A stretch of DNA of 64,000 bases, taken from positions 62,001 to 126,000 of the forward strand of contig NZ_QOIN01000070.1 of NCBI RefSeq assembly GCF_003323715.1. The letters run 5' to 3'. This DNA comes from Streptomyces diacarni. Its GTDB lineage: Bacteria; Actinomycetota; Actinomycetes; Streptomycetales; Streptomycetaceae. Both the position numbers and the translations under genes were made by a program. Shown here in pieces: positions 35,411 to 43,312 of this stretch (positions within the stretch are counted from its first letter, which is position 1; each line of letters starts with the position of its first letter). The notes beneath the pieces are model-generated. The model was not told where the DNA came from, made no database searches, and saw only the letters and a program-made list of their open reading frames with translations.

Positions 35411-35974
35411 GGATGACCAGCGCGGGTCGCGGCCGGTGGCGGCGAGCAACTTCTCCAAGGGCGTGGCGTCGGGCGGTACGGCCACCTCCTCGCCGTAGAC
35501 GCCCGCCTCGCGCGCCATGGGTGCCATGTCGTCGACAGCGGGCCGCACCTCGTCCAGGGCCGCCTGGTCGGGCCGGTAATCCTGGCCGGTGGCGCGGGCC
35601 AGGTCCCAGCCGTGGACGAGCAGATCGCCGAGCACCATGTGGGCCACGGTGCGCTGCGGCAGGCCCATGCCCGGCGAGACGCCCTCCAGCGCGCCGGGCG
35701 CCGCCCACGCCGTGACCAGCTTGCCGGTCTCCGCACCGAAGCGGGCACGCCACTCGCCCTGGAGGTAGTCGGGTGTGGTGGAGAAGTCGGCGGCCTCCCG
35801 GGCGGCGAGGGCCTGGAAACCGACGACGACGTGGAAGAGGTGGTTGAGCAGCGCCCGTACGTCGTACTCGGCGCAGGGGGTGGGCAGCGTGAGCTGCTCG
35901 TCGGTGATGCCGCGCACGACGGGGTCCGCGGCGCGGGCGGCTCCGCCGATGAGAGGGGAAAGTTCGTTGGCCAT
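35405..35974 (-). CDS. TIGR03086/DinB-type putative metal-binding protein
   Basis: The 189-residue protein begins PLIGGAARAADPVVRGITDEQLTLPTPCAEYDVRALLNHLFHVV. It later has AHMVLGDLLVHGWDLARATGQ. The spaced histidines (HLFH, HMVLGD, HGWD) are the metal ligands of the TIGR03086/mycothiol-dependent maleylpyruvate isomerase-like fold. Such proteins are probably metal-dependent thiol transferases with unknown substrates. ATG at 35974 has TAGCGT six bases upstream on the minus strand and no ribosome site, so it is probably leaderless. The divergent AraC-type gene starts 74 bases away. Confidence 0.88.
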   Translation of the reverse strand: MANELSPLIGGAARAADPVVRGITDEQLTLPTPCAEYDVRALLNHLFHVVVGFQALAAREAADFSTTPDYLQGEWRARFGAETGKLVTAWAAPGALEGVSPGMGLPQRTVAHMVLGDLLVHGWDLARATGQDYRPDQAALDEVRPAVDDMAPMAREAGVYGEEVAVPPDATPLEKLLAATGRDPRWSSS

Positions 35975-35980
35975 GCCGTC

Positions 35981-36040
35981 ACGCTAGGTCCCGGCCACGG
36001 GCCGGGGCTTGAAGAAACGCGACAGTGCCGGGCATAGGAT
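35981..36040. promoter_or_regulatory. Back-to-back leaderless promoters
   Basis: On the minus strand TAGCGT (35986-35981) lies six bases before the ATG at 35974. On the plus strand TAGGAT (36035-36040) lies seven bases before the ATG at 36048. Both match the streptomycete -10 consensus TANNNT. The two genes share a 73-base control region. Confidence 0.5.
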
Positions 36041-36047
36041 CGCCGTC

Positions 36048-37088
36048 ATGGCAGGTGGGGGCAGCGTGAACGCGCCGGACGGCGAGAACCGGACGCCCGC
36101 TGCCCGTGAGGCCGCCGCGGAACCGCGCAGGGACACGCGGGGCATCGTGCAGGCGCCGTCGCTGATGGCGCGGGTCCACTTCCGCCGCAGGCCGGCAGCC
36201 GAGCCGTTGCGCCACTGGGTGGAGCACTACTGGCTGATCGACTGGGACCTGGAGGAGCCGTACGTCTCGCAGGTCGTCCCGCACCCGTGCGTCAACCTCG
36301 TCTTCGAACGGCGCGGCCCCGCGGAGATCGCGGTCGCGAGCGGGCTGGTGGCGGGGGTCGCCACGGACCTGTTCACCACGAAGCTGGCGGACTCCGGGCG
36401 TGTGTGCGGCGTCCAGTTCCGCCCTGGCGGCTTCCACACCTTCCTGTCGCCGCCCCGCCCGCTCACAGCCCTGAGAGGCAGGCAGCTGACGCTGCGCGAA
36501 GCGTTCGGCGACGGAGGAGCACCCGGCGGGGAGGCGCCCGGTGGGGAAACGTCTGCTGGAAGGGAAGCGGCAGGAAGCGAGGCGGCCGGAAGAGGAGCGG
36601 TCGGGGCGCGGGAGGTTCTCGCCCGCGTCCGGCCGCAGGACGTGCCCGCCCGTGTCCTGGGGCCGGACGCGGAGGACCGGAGAGTGGCCGCGCTCGACGC
36701 CTTCCTGCTCTCCCTCTCCCCCCGCACCGATCCCGCCGCCGAGCAGGCCATGGCGCTGGCCGACCGGATCCGCACGGACCGCTCCGTCCTGCGCGTCGAG
36801 CGCCTGGCCGCGGACGAGGGCGTGTCCGTGCGCACCCTGCAACGGCTCTTCGCCACCTACGTCGGCGTCAGTCCGAAGTGGGCGATCCTGCGCTACCGCG
36901 TCCACGAGGCGATGGAGCGCGCCACCGCCAGGCCCGCGACGGACTGGGCCCAGCTGGCCGGCGAGCTGGGCTACAGCGACCAGGCCCACCTGGTCCGTGA
37001 CTTCACCGCCACCGTGGGGGTCACGCCGACCGCGTACGCCCGGGCGGTGGAGACCCCGCCGCGCCCGGAGACCCCCGCCGAGGCCTGA
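36048..37088 (+). CDS. AraC-family transcriptional regulator with DUF6597-like N-terminal domain
   Basis: The 346-residue protein has an N-terminal sensor-like domain (LRHWVEHYWLIDWDLEEPYVSQVVPHPCVNLVFE and GVQFRPGGFHTFL). A Gly/Glu/Ala-rich insert follows (about residues 155-200), then a C-terminal AraC double helix-turn-helix (LAADEGVSVRTLQRLFATYVGVSPKW and LAGELGYSDQAHLVRDFTATVGVTPTAYAR). The ligand is unknown. The start at 36048 rests on TAGGAT seven bases upstream; an ATG at 36009 would place the promoter in the coding region. Control of the divergent TIGR03086-type gene is likely. Confidence 0.9.
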   Translation: MAGGGSVNAPDGENRTPAAREAAAEPRRDTRGIVQAPSLMARVHFRRRPAAEPLRHWVEHYWLIDWDLEEPYVSQVVPHPCVNLVFERRGPAEIAVASGLVAGVATDLFTTKLADSGRVCGVQFRPGGFHTFLSPPRPLTALRGRQLTLREAFGDGGAPGGEAPGGETSAGREAAGSEAAGRGAVGAREVLARVRPQDVPARVLGPDAEDRRVAALDAFLLSLSPRTDPAAEQAMALADRIRTDRSVLRVERLAADEGVSVRTLQRLFATYVGVSPKWAILRYRVHEAMERATARPATDWAQLAGELGYSDQAHLVRDFTATVGVTPTAYARAVETPPRPETPAEA

Positions 37089-37091
37089 CGG

Positions 37092-37125
37092 CACCGGGGG
37101 TGCGAGAGCGCCGCCGCCCCCGGTG
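37092..37125 (+). terminator. Terminator-like hairpin after AraC-type gene
   Basis: CACCGGGGG pairs with CCCCCGGTG across a 16-base loop, starting four bases after the stop codon. Confidence 0.65.
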
Positions 37126-37212
37126 ACGGTCTTGACGTGTGCCGGGCGCGCTCGGTGGTTACCCGCCGAGCTGTGGTGCTCGCCGCACGGCGGGGCCACA
37201 CCGTGAACAGGT

Positions 37213-37241
37213 GGCGTCCGCTCCTGCGACGAGCGGACGCC
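37213..37241 (+). promoter_or_regulatory. Leader hairpin upstream of small conserved gene
   Basis: GGCGTCCGCTC pairs perfectly with GAGCGGACGCC around a 7-base loop, 40 bases before the ATG at 37282. A TTGACG -35-like box lies about 80 bases to its left. It could structure the mRNA leader; no known riboswitch fold is recognised. Confidence 0.45.
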
Positions 37242-37281
37242 CGACCACCGGAATCCGTCGCACCCCAGGAGGCCGGAAGCC

Positions 37282-37608
37282 ATGTCAGCACACCAGTCCG
37301 ACGCTCTGCCGCTGCCCGACTACGATCAGCTGCCGGCGGGGAGCGTGGAGCACAGGATCAGGTCGCTGGGAAGCGACGACGTGCGGCGGCTCGCGGAGTA
37401 CGAGCAGGCACACGCCGACCGGCCGCAGGTGAAGGAGATCCTGGCCGCGCGCCTGGAGCAGCTCGACGCGGGCGCGGAGCCCTCGCAGGGCGACGCACGC
37501 GCCGGAGGCCCCGACATCCCCGCCGGCACCTCGGGCGGCTCCCCGGTCTCTCCCGCCGGCGCGGCCGAGCCGGAGGAACCGCTGCGCCACGGCAAGCACG
37601 AGATGTGA
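37282..37608 (+). CDS. Small conserved actinobacterial protein (DUF8129-like)
   Basis: The 108-residue protein begins LPLPDYDQLPAGSVEHRIRSLGSDDVRRLAEYEQAHADRPQVKEILAARLEQL. This reads as a short helical domain found in many actinobacterial proteins (I recall it as DUF8129, without certainty). A disordered Gly/Pro/Ser-rich tail follows. No catalytic motif is seen. The ATG is preceded by CAGGAGG at good spacing. A strong hairpin in the leader suggests regulated translation or mRNA stability. Confidence 0.75.
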   Translation: MSAHQSDALPLPDYDQLPAGSVEHRIRSLGSDDVRRLAEYEQAHADRPQVKEILAARLEQLDAGAEPSQGDARAGGPDIPAGTSGGSPVSPAGAAEPEEPLRHGKHEM

Positions 37609-37730
37609 GCGCACCGGCTTTTGAAGCACGCTCGCCGACCTGACGTATGCCGCAAAAACACTTGGCGGACGGAGGCCGCCCACTGCTACGTTTCCGGAAG
37701 GCCGTGCGAGAGGACGAGGAGGTGGTACCC

Positions 37731-37784
37731 GTGAACGCAGTATTGCCATGGGTGCTCCCCTCCGGGGTCACGGTCGGGCGATAG
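37731..37784 (+). CDS. Candidate 17-residue peptide with near-perfect ribosome-binding site
   Basis: GTG at 37731 starts MNAVLPWVLPSGVTVGR followed by TAG. GAGGAGG lies eight bases upstream, a stronger ribosome site than most long genes here have. The stop is 49 bases before the alpha/beta hydrolase start. Possible roles are a leader peptide controlling the hydrolase, or an independent small protein. Alternatively it may be the remnant of a truncated gene. No known attenuator leader is recognised. Confidence 0.4.
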   Translation: MNAVLPWVLPSGVTVGR

Positions 37785-37833
37785 TCAGGTCGTCCGGGAG
37801 CGCCGTTTGAGTGCACTCCCGAAAGGCACGACC

Positions 37834-38610
37834 ATGCAGATCACTTCCGCGCAACGCCTCGACGACGGCGTCCTCGAACGCGCGTTCACCCTCGGTGGGA
37901 TCCCCGGGCTCCTGTGGACGCCCGAAGGCGCGTCCGCTTCCGCGCCAGTGCCACTGATCCTGCTCGGCCACCCCACGCTCGGACTGCGCCGGATGTACCC
38001 CCGGCTGGTGGCCCGCGCCCGGCACTCCGCGGCGGAAGGCTTCGCCACAGCCACCATCGAGCTCCCCGGAAGCGGCGACCGGCCCGGTTGGCCGGCTCTC
38101 GACCGGGCCCGCGCCGACCTGCGCCGGGCGATGCAGGCCGGCGAGCCGGTCAGCGACGAGAGCGTCGACGCCCTCATCCTCCCCCTGGTCGACAAGGCGG
38201 TGCCCGAGTGGCAGGCCGCGCTGGACGCCTTCCTGTCGCTGCCCGAGATCGGCGGTCCTGTCGGGTACTCGGGGGGAGTGATCTCCATCGGGATCCGGCT
38301 GGCGGTGGTCGAGCCACGCATCGTGGCCGCCGGTCTGTTCGCGGGGAGTCTGGTGCCTCGCACCATGTTCGAGGAAGCCCGAAGGGTCACTGTTCCCCTG
38401 CACGTCCTGCTGCAGTGGGACGACGAGGGCAACGACCGGCAGGCGGCCCTGGACCTGTTCGACGCCTTCGGTTCGAAGGAGAAGTGCCTGCACGCCAACA
38501 TGGGCGGCCACACCGGCGTCCCGCAGTTCGCGGGGGAGGCCGCGGTCCGGTTCTTCACGCGGCATCTGAAGGGAGTCCGGGCCGTCAGGCCGGCGGCAGA
38601 CGTCAGCTGA
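37834..38610 (+). CDS. Alpha/beta hydrolase (dienelactone-hydrolase-like)
   Basis: The 258-residue protein has PLILLGHPTLGLRR near residue 40 as oxyanion region. A Ser nucleophile lies in GPVGYSGGVISIGIRLA (elbow GYSGG). Aspartate in LQWDDEGND and histidine in ANMGGHTGVP complete a likely catalytic triad. There is no signal peptide, so it acts in the cytoplasm. The substrate is unknown. ATG at 37834 follows GAAAGG. The 17-codon open frame upstream may be in the same transcript. Confidence 0.85.
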   Translation: MQITSAQRLDDGVLERAFTLGGIPGLLWTPEGASASAPVPLILLGHPTLGLRRMYPRLVARARHSAAEGFATATIELPGSGDRPGWPALDRARADLRRAMQAGEPVSDESVDALILPLVDKAVPEWQAALDAFLSLPEIGGPVGYSGGVISIGIRLAVVEPRIVAAGLFAGSLVPRTMFEEARRVTVPLHVLLQWDDEGNDRQAALDLFDAFGSKEKCLHANMGGHTGVPQFAGEAAVRFFTRHLKGVRAVRPAADVS

Positions 38611-38727
38611 GGCCGGCGGCACACCGCTCGTCGAGGACAGGCTCCGGGCCTCTTTGCCACGCGTCACCGTGTGCAGTCGCTGTGGCTGCGCCGGCCGAGC
38701 CGCACCGCACCACCCGGCCGGCACAGC

Positions 38728-39429
38728 TCAGAAGTTGTACGGCTTCTCGGTGTTCCAGTTCAGCACGTCGGCTTCGTTCCAGCTGAACTGCGGCTTCTCG
38801 CCCTTGGAGTCGACGGAGTAGAAGGGGCCGACGTCACCGTCCGCACCGCGCAGACCGATGGCGAACGAGTCCGCCGTGTGGTTCTTCGAGCCGTAGTCGA
38901 ACAGGTTCACGGCGCTGTATGCCTTGCCTCCCGGACGGAGCGTGACGCGCTCGTCGCCGCTGGGGTCGTCCTTCTTCGCGTGCGGCAGTGCGGCGCTGTC
39001 GACGTCCCCGCCGAGCTTCACGGCCGGGTACGAGGTGACCCAGCACGGCTTGCCGCCCTCGTTCGACGCGGTGATCAGCAGGTGGTCGCCCTCCTGACCC
39101 GCGAACCGGTGCACCGCGGTGACCAGCATCTCGTCCCCGCGGCACTGCTGGGTGCCGGAGTCCGCGCCCCGGCCCGCGGCCTCGTCCGTTCCGCCCGAGG
39201 CGGCGGCTGAGCCCTCCCGCTCGTCGGTGTCACCACCGCTCTTGGGCTCCGCACCGTCCTTGCCGCTGGACGCGGGCCGGTTGTCCGCCGTGTCGGCGGC
39301 GCGGTCGGCGCTCGCCGTCTTCGCGTCGTCATCGGCACCGTTGCAGGCGGTCAGGCCCAACGCCAGCGCGGCGGTCACGGCTGCCAGGGTGGCGGAACGG
39401 GCGGTCCGGCGGGCACGGTGCGTGATCAC
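38728..39429 (-). CDS. DUF4232-domain secreted lipoprotein
   Basis: The 233-residue precursor has a basic n-region (THRARRTAR), a hydrophobic stretch and a lipobox LGLTAC. A long acidic Ser/Asp/Gly-rich linker follows, then a DUF4232 domain with two cysteines (QQCRGDEMLVTAV and GGKPCWVTSYPAVKLGG). It ends with a unique segment FSWNEADVLNWNTEKPYNF. DUF4232 proteins are extracytoplasmic and of unknown function. GTG at 39429 follows GGGGAG. Confidence 0.88.
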   Translation of the reverse strand: MITHRARRTARSATLAAVTAALALGLTACNGADDDAKTASADRAADTADNRPASSGKDGAEPKSGGDTDEREGSAAASGGTDEAAGRGADSGTQQCRGDEMLVTAVHRFAGQEGDHLLITASNEGGKPCWVTSYPAVKLGGDVDSAALPHAKKDDPSGDERVTLRPGGKAYSAVNLFDYGSKNHTADSFAIGLRGADGDVGPFYSVDSKGEKPQFSWNEADVLNWNTEKPYNF

Positions 39430-39675
39430 GATGAAGCTCCCCAAGGTCTGTCGGACGCGGCGCCTCCGCCTCGTCCCGCGGGGCGAGCGGCCACATCGGC
39501 TGTTTCGCTGTACCCGGTGAGATGGCGCCGTGGCGGACGTTGTTCTCCCGGGTCCGTCCGGATTCGGTAACAGGGAAACCGGGGCGCCCGCCTCGAGTGT
39601 GCACGCGCCGTGCAGGCCGGCGGCGCAGCACGCGGCCGCGGCACAGATGTGGAGCTCGACCACCGCAGAGTGACA

Positions 39676-39710
39676 CCGCCCTGCGCAGAGCGGGGCGCCG
39701 CGCAGGGCGG
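39676..39710 (-). terminator. Terminator after ROK kinase gene
   Basis: CCGCCCTGCGC pairs with GCGCAGGGCGG around a 13-base loop, just after the ROK kinase stop on the minus strand. Confidence 0.75.
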
Positions 39711-39716
39711 CTGCGT

Positions 39717-40661
39717 TCAGGCGGTCTCCGCGCCGATCAGTTTCCGCGCCTCGGCGGCCGCGCCGACGAGCCCGGCGTCCGTGCCGGTGGTGGCCGGCGC
39801 GATCTCCAGGCCGCGTACGTAGGGCAGGGTCGCGTACCGCTTTAGTTCCTGGCGGAGCGGGGTGAACAGGACGTCGCCCGCGTGGGCGACGCCTCCGCCG
39901 ATGACCGCGATCTCGATTTCGACGAGGGTGGCGGTGGCGGCGATCGCCGCGGCGAGGGCACGTGCGGCGCGGTCGTAGGCGGCGCGGGCCGCCGCGTCGC
40001 CCGCACGGGCCGCCGCGGCGACTCCGGCCGCGGTGGCGTCCTGGTCGGGTCCCGGCTGCCAGCCCGAGGTCAGCGCGTGGCGTGCGATGTTCGTGCCGCT
40101 CGCGATGGTCTCGACGCAGCCGTGCGAGCCGCAGGGGCACAGCTCGCCGTTCATGTCGACGCTGATGTGGCCGATGTGCCCGGCGTTGCCTGTGGGCCCG
40201 GGGTGGAGGGCGCCGTCGAGGATGAGGCCACCGCCGACGCCGGTGGAGACGACCATGCACAGGGCGTCGGCCCGCCCCCGCGCCGCGCCCTGCCAGTGCT
40301 CGGCCGCCGCGATGGCCGGGCCGTCCCCGATCAGGGAGAGCGGGAGCCCGCCGGTGCGTTCGCGGACGTCGGCGGCCAGGGGGTGCTCGCGCCAGACGGG
40401 GATGTTGACCGGGCTGACGGTGCCCGCCTTCGCGTCCACGGGTCCGGCGCTGCCGATGCCGACGGCACCGACGCGGGCCCACGCGTCGGTGGCGGTCAGC
40501 TCGCGCAGGACGTCGTCCACGGCCGCGCTCATCGCTTCGGCGCTCTCCTTGGCGGGGGTGGGCCGCCGCGTGCGCGCCAGCAGTCTGCCGCCGCTGTCCA
40601 CCAGGGCACCGGCGATCTTGGTACCGCCGATGTCGAGCGCGGCGACGAGGTCGTTGAGCAT
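39717..40661 (-). CDS. ROK-family sugar kinase (glucokinase-like)
   Basis: The 314-residue protein has the ATP-binding motif AALDIGGTKIAGALVD at the N-terminus. GIGSAGPVDAKAGTV, STGVGGGLILDGALHPGPTGNAGHIGH and the zinc motif CPCGSHGCVET follow. Without an N-terminal helix-turn-helix it is an enzyme, probably phosphorylating glucose, N-acetylglucosamine or a related sugar. ATG at 40661 follows CAGGAGTC. It is divergent from a LacI regulator, and a perfect GACAACGTTGTC palindrome lies between them, so LacI-type repression is likely. Confidence 0.92.
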   Translation of the reverse strand: MLNDLVAALDIGGTKIAGALVDSGGRLLARTRRPTPAKESAEAMSAAVDDVLRELTATDAWARVGAVGIGSAGPVDAKAGTVSPVNIPVWREHPLAADVRERTGGLPLSLIGDGPAIAAAEHWQGAARGRADALCMVVSTGVGGGLILDGALHPGPTGNAGHIGHISVDMNGELCPCGSHGCVETIASGTNIARHALTSGWQPGPDQDATAAGVAAAARAGDAAARAAYDRAARALAAAIAATATLVEIEIAVIGGGVAHAGDVLFTPLRQELKRYATLPYVRGLEIAPATTGTDAGLVGAAAEARKLIGAETA

Positions 40662-40738
40662 GAGCAGCTGACTCCTGCGCGTGCGGGGGACGAGCCCACG
40701 GCGAAGCGCGGGCGGACCGCACAAGTCTTGCCACTTCT

Positions 40739-40750
40739 GACAACGTTGTC
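40739..40750. promoter_or_regulatory. LacI-type operator
   Basis: GACAACGTTGTC is a perfect 12-base palindrome with the central CG typical of LacI-family sites. It sits in the 197-base space between the ROK kinase and the LacI-family gene, 78 bases from the kinase start. Confidence 0.6.
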
Positions 40751-40858
40751 CAGTCCCGACCCTCCTCGGGGCTATGCTGCTCGGTACGCGATCACCGCCC
40801 CACCCCGCAGGGCGGCACCCCCGACAGGCGACACCCACCCCGACAAGGACAGTCCCTC

Positions 40859-42049
40859 GTGGCCGACGCCCCCAACGCCTCCGGCACCGCCGACCCCGCG
40901 CACCCCGCCTGGCCCCCCACCGACGAGAGCGGACCGGCCGCCTCCCCCACCGCGTCGCCGGCCCCCGGCACACGGACCGGCGCCCGTGCCGCCGTCCCGC
41001 ACGCGGCGCGGCACGGCGGACGCCCGCACGCGGGCCGGCCCACCATGAAGGATGTGGCGGCACGCGCCGGAGTCGGCCTCAAGACCGTCTCGCGGGTCGT
41101 CAACGGCGAGGCCGGGGTCTCCAGCGACACCGAGCGCCGGGTGCGGGAGGCCATCACCGCGCTCGGGTTCCGGCGCAACGACAGCGCCCGCGTGCTGCGC
41201 AAGGGCACGACGGCCAGCATCGGCCTCGTCGTCGAGGACCTGGCCGACCCGTTCTACTCACCGCTCAGCCGGGCGGTCGAGGAAGTGGCCCGGGCGCACG
41301 GAGCGCTGCTGATCAACGGGTCGAGCGCCGAGGACCCGGAGCGGGAGCGCGAGCTGGCACTGGCCCTGTGCGCCCGCCGCGTCGACGGACTGGTGATCGT
41401 CCCCGCCAGCGACGACCACCGGTATCTCGCCCCGGAGATCGCCGCCGGCGTCGCCACCGTCTTCCTCGACCGGCCGCCGGGCCGGATCGAGGCCGACATG
41501 GTGCTTTCCGACAGCTTCGAGGGCGCCCGCTCCGGGGTGGCCCACCTGATCGCGCACGGACACCGCCGGATCGGCTTCATCGGCGACAGGCCGGGCATCC
41601 ACACCGCCAAGGAGCGCCTTCGCGGCTACCGTGCGGCGATGGCCGAGGCCGGGCTGCCGGTGAGCGAGTCGTGGGTCGCGCTCGGCCCGACCGGCTCGGA
41701 CCGGGTGCGCACCGACGCGGCCCGGATGCTCGACGGCAGCGGGGGCGCAGCGCCGGTCACGGCCGTCTTCTCGGGGAACAACCGGGTGACGGTCACCCTG
41801 GTGCGGGTGCTGGCCGAGCCCGAGTGGCGGGGCCGGCCCGTGGCGCTGGTCGGCTTCGACGACTTCGAGCTGGCCGATCTGCTCTCCCCGCCGGTCACGG
41901 TCATCGCGCAGGACCCGGCCGACCTGGGCCGCAGCGCCGCGGAGCTGCTGTTCAGGCGGCTGGACGGCGCCGAAGAACCGCCGCGCACGCTCTCCCGCCC
42001 GACGAAGCTGGTCGCCCGCGGTTCGGGCGAGATACCGCCCCCGGACTGA
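40859..42049 (+). CDS. LacI-family transcriptional regulator
   Basis: The 396-residue protein carries a disordered Ala/Pro-rich N-terminal extension of about 60 residues, then the LacI helix-turn-helix (PTMKDVAARAGVGLKTVSRVVNGEAGVS). A periplasmic-binding-protein-like sensor follows (GLVVEDLADPFYSPLSRAVEEVA, VFLDRPPGR, RIGFIGDRPGIHTAKERLRGY, VALVGFDDFELADLLSPPVTV). It probably senses a sugar related to the neighbouring ROK kinase. The extension is unusual; an internal ATG at 41045 (MKDVAARAG) is an alternative start, but the upstream GTG has a ribosome-like AAGGA. Confidence 0.92.
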   Translation: MADAPNASGTADPAHPAWPPTDESGPAASPTASPAPGTRTGARAAVPHAARHGGRPHAGRPTMKDVAARAGVGLKTVSRVVNGEAGVSSDTERRVREAITALGFRRNDSARVLRKGTTASIGLVVEDLADPFYSPLSRAVEEVARAHGALLINGSSAEDPERERELALALCARRVDGLVIVPASDDHRYLAPEIAAGVATVFLDRPPGRIEADMVLSDSFEGARSGVAHLIAHGHRRIGFIGDRPGIHTAKERLRGYRAAMAEAGLPVSESWVALGPTGSDRVRTDAARMLDGSGGAAPVTAVFSGNNRVTVTLVRVLAEPEWRGRPVALVGFDDFELADLLSPPVTVIAQDPADLGRSAAELLFRRLDGAEEPPRTLSRPTKLVARGSGEIPPPD

Positions 42050-42169
42050 CGCGGACGGCAGCGGGGGCGGCGGTGACACGCGCCACCCCGAGCCACCGCG
42101 GGCGCGCCTACCCGACGGCAGGTGGCTCGGGCGGGCCCGGCAGGAGGAGCAGGCGTCCCCGGGCCGACC

Positions 42170-42202
42170 GGGTCGGGACGGGTCGGGTCGGGTCGGGTCG
42201 GG
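42170..42202 (+). repeat. Seven G3 tracts at 5-bp period (G-quadruplex-forming repeat)
   Basis: GGG recurs every five bases seven times, separated by TC (once AC). The repeat ends right beside the stop codon of the metallo-hydrolase gene, between convergent genes. Such short loops favour an intramolecular G-quadruplex on the plus strand. Confidence 0.8.
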
Positions 42203-43057
42203 TCACAGCGCCGGTGCCCGCACCGGGCCGACCTTGCTGACCTCGGCCGCAGCGCCGACCGTGACGCGGGCGCCGCGGGGGCAGTCCACGAGCCTGTCCT
42301 CCAGGCCTCGGGCCTCCAGCGCGGAGACGAAGTCGTCGAGCGGCGACTTGAACACCGTGTAGTCGTCGTAGTGCACCGGAAGCGTCAGGCGCGGCCGCAA
42401 CAGCCGAACCAGCTCGGCTCCCTGACCGCCGTCCATCGTGACGACCTTCCCGCCCGGCAGCGTCGTCCCGCCCAGGTGGAGGACCGCCAGGTTGAGGTCG
42501 GGGCAGCGGGCTTTGATCTCGCGCAGCCCCTCGAAGAGGAGGGTGTCGCCGCTGAGGTAGATCCGCAGCCGCGCGGGCCCGGTGGCGGGCCCGCACTCCA
42601 GGACGCTGCCCATCACCGGCGGGAGCAGCTTCTCCAGCGGGCCGAAGGCGTGGCGCCCCGGCACCGCGGTGACCCGCACCCGGCTCTGGCCCCGCACCAG
42701 CGTGTGGCTCTCCCAGGTGCGCAGTCCCATGGCGCGGCGGAAGCCCTGGGCGCCCTGGAGGACGCGGGAGGCGTGCGGCGTCGTCAGGATGGGCAGCCCC
42801 CGGTCCAGGCCGCGGCGTGCGGTCCGGTCCCAGTGGTCGCCGTGCAGGTGCGAGAGCACGACGGCGTCCAGGTCGGGCGGCAGGTCCTCCAGGTCCACGG
42901 CGGGCTCGGTCAGCCGCCGGGAGAGCAGCCCGTAGCCGAGGTGCGCGTGTTGCCCCTGATGCAGGAAGTTGGGGTCGGTGAGCAGGGTGAGCTCGCCGTA
43001 GCGGATGAGCAGCGTGGCGTTGCCGATGAACAGGATCTCGGCGCTGTCGTCGTCCAT
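42203..43057 (-). CDS. MBL-fold metallo-hydrolase
   Basis: The 284-residue protein has the metallo-beta-lactamase motif SHLHGDHWD (His70, His72, Asp74, His75). It also has LTTPHASRVLQ, VTAVPGRHAFGP, IYLSGDTLLFEGLREI and a late histidine in LPVHYDDYTVF. This is the UlaG/RomA-like lactonase-phosphodiesterase branch; the substrate is unknown. ATG at 43057 follows GGAGGTGG. The gene ends at the G-rich repeat and is convergent with the LacI gene. Confidence 0.9.
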   Translation of the reverse strand: MDDDSAEILFIGNATLLIRYGELTLLTDPNFLHQGQHAHLGYGLLSRRLTEPAVDLEDLPPDLDAVVLSHLHGDHWDRTARRGLDRGLPILTTPHASRVLQGAQGFRRAMGLRTWESHTLVRGQSRVRVTAVPGRHAFGPLEKLLPPVMGSVLECGPATGPARLRIYLSGDTLLFEGLREIKARCPDLNLAVLHLGGTTLPGGKVVTMDGGQGAELVRLLRPRLTLPVHYDDYTVFKSPLDDFVSALEARGLEDRLVDCPRGARVTVGAAAEVSKVGPVRAPAL

Positions 43058-43312
43058 GGTCCACCTCCGCCCCGCGAGGTACCCACGGTGCGGCCGTGAT
43101 GCGCACGAGGGGGAAGATTCGTCTCCGGGCCCGCCCGTGCGCGGTGACCCGCGGTGAGCGTCGGGCACCGAACCGTACACGGACGGGGTTCTCCGGTGTC
43201 CGGCCGGGACTCGGCTGGGACTCGGCCGGGTCTCCCGACGCGGCGCCCGCCGGAATGCGGCGGTCCGCCCCGCGCTTCCTGACCTGTCCAACTGCCGTGC
43301 TTAAGTGGCTCT

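Noticed and set aside
24857..40661. The two ROK proteins and nearby genes as parts of one sugar-use cluster.
   Set aside because: They are 14 kb apart, of different type (repressor versus kinase), and no sugar transporter or glycosidase lies between them.
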